DNA from: Eubacterium sp.
GTDB lineage: Bacteria; Bacillota; Clostridia; Oscillospirales; Acutalibacteraceae
Direction of reading: 5' to 3'
DNA length: 6,136 nucleotides
NCBI GenBank assembly: GCA_029054965.1
Contig: JAIDEF010000164.1
Location: forward strand, 1 to 6,136
Shown: in pieces, positions 4,077-6,136 of the stretch
Numbering within the stretch: position 1 is the first letter of the stretch
Layout: every line of letters starts with the position of its first letter
Position numbers and translations under genes: made by a program
Notes under the pieces: model-generated
What the model saw: the letters and a program-made list of their open reading frames with translations, nothing else
Told to the model about the DNA's origin: nothing
Databases searched by the model: none

Positions 4077-6136
4077 TGCTCGTCACCTCCGAAATAGGCT
4101 TTGGCAATCCTTACACTTTCCATTGCATCCTTGGCATAATAATCGGCATTAATCATTTTGGCATATGATTTAGTAAGCACTGCACCGCCAACAAGCACAC
4201 TGGCATCAGTATTATCATGAATCAGCTTAATTGTCTTTTCCATATTCGGAACCGTTGTTGTCATAAGCGCAGAAAGGCAGACAAGCTTGCAATCGTGCTT
4301 TATTGTTTCTTCAAGCACCTTTTCACACTTAACATCTTTACCGAGATCAAGAACATCAAAGCCGTAATTTGACAAAAGCACCTTAACAATATTTTTGCCG
4401 ATATCGTGAATATCGCCCTCAACAGTGGCAATCACAATTTTATTTTCACTTTCCTGCTTTTCGCCTGCAAGAGTCAGATGCACTTTGATTTCATCAAATG
4501 CAGCCTTGGCAGAGTCAGCACTCATAAGAAGCTGCGGCAGGAAAATTTTATTTTTTTCAAAGCCGTCGCCTACAACGTCAAGTGCAGGGATAATATAATC
4601 ATTAATAACATCAAGCGGAGCAGTGTTCTTTAAAAGATCTTTAGCACAGTCACCTGCCTCGCTTTTCATACCCTTAATGATTGCGGTTTTCAAATCAAAT
4701 GTACCGCTGCCTACAGGTACAACCTGTGTTTCGGCAGCATTTTCAATATACTCTGCACAGTTATCGTCAAAGCCTCTGAGTGCATTAAATGAATAATATG
4801 CATTCATCATAGAGTCACTGAGCGGATTGATAATACCTGCGGAAAGCCCGTTTTCAAGAGCAAGTGTATAGAACGCAGTATTAACTGCCTCACGGTTAGG
4901 CAGACCAAAGCTGATATTTGACACACCTAAAACAGTAGCCACACCAAGCTCGTTTCTGATGTAGTTAACTGCCTTTAATGTTTCAATTGCATTATTCTTG
5001 TCCGTTGAAATCGTCATAACAAGAGCATCAACAACCAAATCCTTTTTGTCAACACCATATTCGGCTGCAGTTTTAATTATCTTTTCAGCTATAGCAATTC
5101 TGCCCTCTGCAGTAGATGGAATACCATTTTCGTCAAGGCAAAGGCAGACGACAACACCGCCGTATTTTTTTATAAGCGGAAATACCTCACGCATAGATGA
5201 AGCCTTGCCGTTAACGGAGTTAACCATAGGCTTGCCGTTATAAATACGCATTGCTGCCTCAAGAGCCAGCGGGTCGGAGCTGTCAAGCTGTAAAGGCAGC
5301 GGCAGAACACTCTGCAGATTATAGACTGCATCCCTAAGCCACTTAACCTCGTCAATTTCAGGCAGACCGACATTCACATCCAGGATATGTGCACCCTTGT
5401 CCTTCTGCGCAAGACCTTCTTTAATTACATAGTCAATATCATTATTCCTTAAGGCTTCTTTGAAAAGCTTTTTGCCTGTAGGGTTAATTCTTTCACCAAT
5501 AACAACGGGTTTATCACCAATAGTGACGGCTGTTGAGTAGGAGGAAACGACAGTGTCATTTTTCTTTTCGGGAACGCTGTCTTCAATCTTTTTACAACGC
5601 TCAATCATTGCCTTGATATGGTCAGGCGTTGTACCACAGCAGCCACCAAGGTAAGATACACCGATTTTTGCAATTTCTTCCATATCCTCAGCAAATTCGT
5701 CGGGAGAAACATTATAAACGGTTTTTCCGTCAACAGATTCAGGCAAGCCTGCATTAGGCATAACAAGAATAGGAAGAGAGGTGCAAGACCTCAGCTCCTT
5801 TACAAGCTCAATCATCTGCTTTGGACCAAGACCACAGTTAATACCGATAACATCAACGCCAAGACCTTCAACCATTGCAGCAGCAGATTTAACGTCACCG
5901 CCTGTGAGAAGTCTGCCCTTTTCATCAAAAATCATTGATGTGATAACAGGCAGGTCACTATTCTCCTTTGCAGCCAGAACAGCCGCTTTTAACTCGTAGG
6001 AGTCACTCATAGTTTCGATAATTATAACATCACTGTCATCCTTACCAGCAACCACAACTTCAGAGAAAAGCTCAACTGCCTTTTCAAAATCAAGGTCACC
6101 CATCGGCGTTAAAAGCTTGCCTGTAGGGCCTATATC
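4073..6136 (-). CDS. metH: Cobalamin-dependent methionine synthase, short form (5' end beyond window)
   Basis: The enzyme transfers a methyl group from methyltetrahydrofolate through cobalamin to homocysteine, making methionine. The reading frame stays open to the window edge (DIGPTGKLLTP lies before the Met at 6101-6103), so roughly 100 N-terminal residues are missing. Counting from that Met, the homocysteine domain runs to about 170, with zinc ligands Cys90 (GINCG) and Cys155-Cys156 (GGCC). The pterin domain (about 195-455) shows GERINPTGKK, LDVNVG and LDSSDP. The cobalamin cap includes GFEKNKIFLPQLLMSA (514-529). The B12-binding domain has DIHDIGKN (564-571; His566 is the cobalt ligand), SALMTTT and VLVGGA. 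It ends at 676 with no AdoMet-binding reactivation domain, as in the two-protein system of Thermotoga. An Rrf2 regulator gene overlaps its stop by four bases. Confidence 0.93.
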   Translation of the reverse strand, partial: DIGPTGKLLTPMGDLDFEKAVELFSEVVVAGKDDSDVIIIETMSDSYELKAAVLAAKENSDLPVITSMIFDEKGRLLTGGDVKSAAAMVEGLGVDVIGINCGLGPKQMIELVKELRSCTSLPILVMPNAGLPESVDGKTVYNVSPDEFAEDMEEIAKIGVSYLGGCCGTTPDHIKAMIERCKKIEDSVPEKKNDTVVSSYSTAVTIGDKPVVIGERINPTGKKLFKEALRNNDIDYVIKEGLAQKDKGAHILDVNVGLPEIDEVKWLRDAVYNLQSVLPLPLQLDSSDPLALEAAMRIYNGKPMVNSVNGKASSMREVFPLIKKYGGVVVCLCLDENGIPSTAEGRIAIAEKIIKTAAEYGVDKKDLVVDALVMTISTDKNNAIETLKAVNYIRNELGVATVLGVSNISFGLPNREAVNTAFYTLALENGLSAGIINPLSDSMMNAYYSFNALRGFDDNCAEYIENAAETQVVPVGSGTFDLKTAIIKGMKSEAGDCAKDLLKNTAPLDVINDYIIPALDVVGDGFEKNKIFLPQLLMSADSAKAAFDEIKVHLTLAGEKQESENKIVIATVEGDIHDIGKNIVKVLLSNYGFDVLDLGKDVKCEKVLEETIKHDCKLVCLSALMTTTVPNMEKTIKLIHDNTDASVLVGGAVLTKSYAKMINADYYAKDAMESVRIAKAYFGGDEQ
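4083..4090 (-). promoter_or_regulatory. Ribosome binding site of the Rrf2 gene, inside metH
   Basis: GGAGGTGA, a perfect eight-base complement to the 16S rRNA 3' end, lies in the last codons of metH (Gly-Gly-Asp). It sits six bases before the ATG at 4074-4076, against nine for the next in-frame ATG at 4071-4073. This spacing favours the first ATG. With the ATGA overlap it allows ribosomes that finish metH to restart on the regulator gene. Confidence 0.75.

Noticed and set aside
5618..5999. Overlapping plus-strand frames in the right part
   Set aside because: They are antisense to the homocysteine-binding domain of metH, whose motifs are intact in the minus frame.
6101..6103. ATG as the true start of the methionine synthase
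   Set aside because: The frame continues to the window edge with conserved family sequence (DIGPTGKLL), and no ribosome binding site precedes this ATG, so it is an internal Met.

Overview
The window looks like chromosomal DNA of a low-GC Gram-positive anaerobe, probably Bacillota, class Clostridia. This is inferred from the AT-rich intergenic DNA, strong GGAGG-type ribosome binding sites, a FeoA/FeoB pair followed by a small Cys-rich membrane protein, and a B12-dependent methionine synthase that lacks the reactivation domain. No genus is claimed.

Left part (1-2910, + strand): a ferrous iron uptake operon, feoA - feoB - a 55-residue FeoB-associated Cys-rich membrane protein. A TTGACA-17-TAACAT promoter at 67-95 precedes feoA. 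It is overlapped and followed by two copies of a dyad with the form GTTAG-N6-CTAAC. A third near-copy lies between feoA and feoB, just after an intrinsic-terminator-like hairpin. Together these suggest metal-responsive repression plus attenuation between feoA and feoB. A strong terminator follows the small gene.

Middle (2879-3607, + strand): a HAD-superfamily phosphatase of the YjjG/YfnB type. Its probable promoter is a perfect extended -10 (TGTTATAAT) that forms the loop of the feo terminator hairpin, so terminator and promoter share the same bases. A GC-rich hairpin and an AT-rich palindrome fill the short convergent gap at 3608-3683.

Right part (3684-6136, - strand): a methionine synthase gene, cut at its 5' end by the window edge, followed with a 4-base ATGA overlap by an Rrf2-family regulator. 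The regulator carries a CX5CX5C motif of the IscR type, so it may sense Fe-S clusters or redox state. It is translationally coupled to a cobalamin enzyme and faces the iron uptake operon. A link between iron or redox state and methionine synthesis is plausible but is inference.

No RNA genes, mobile elements or CRISPR arrays were seen. All gene families are known; the most interesting signals are regulatory: the three-box operator set, the feoA/feoB attenuator and the nested terminator/promoter.
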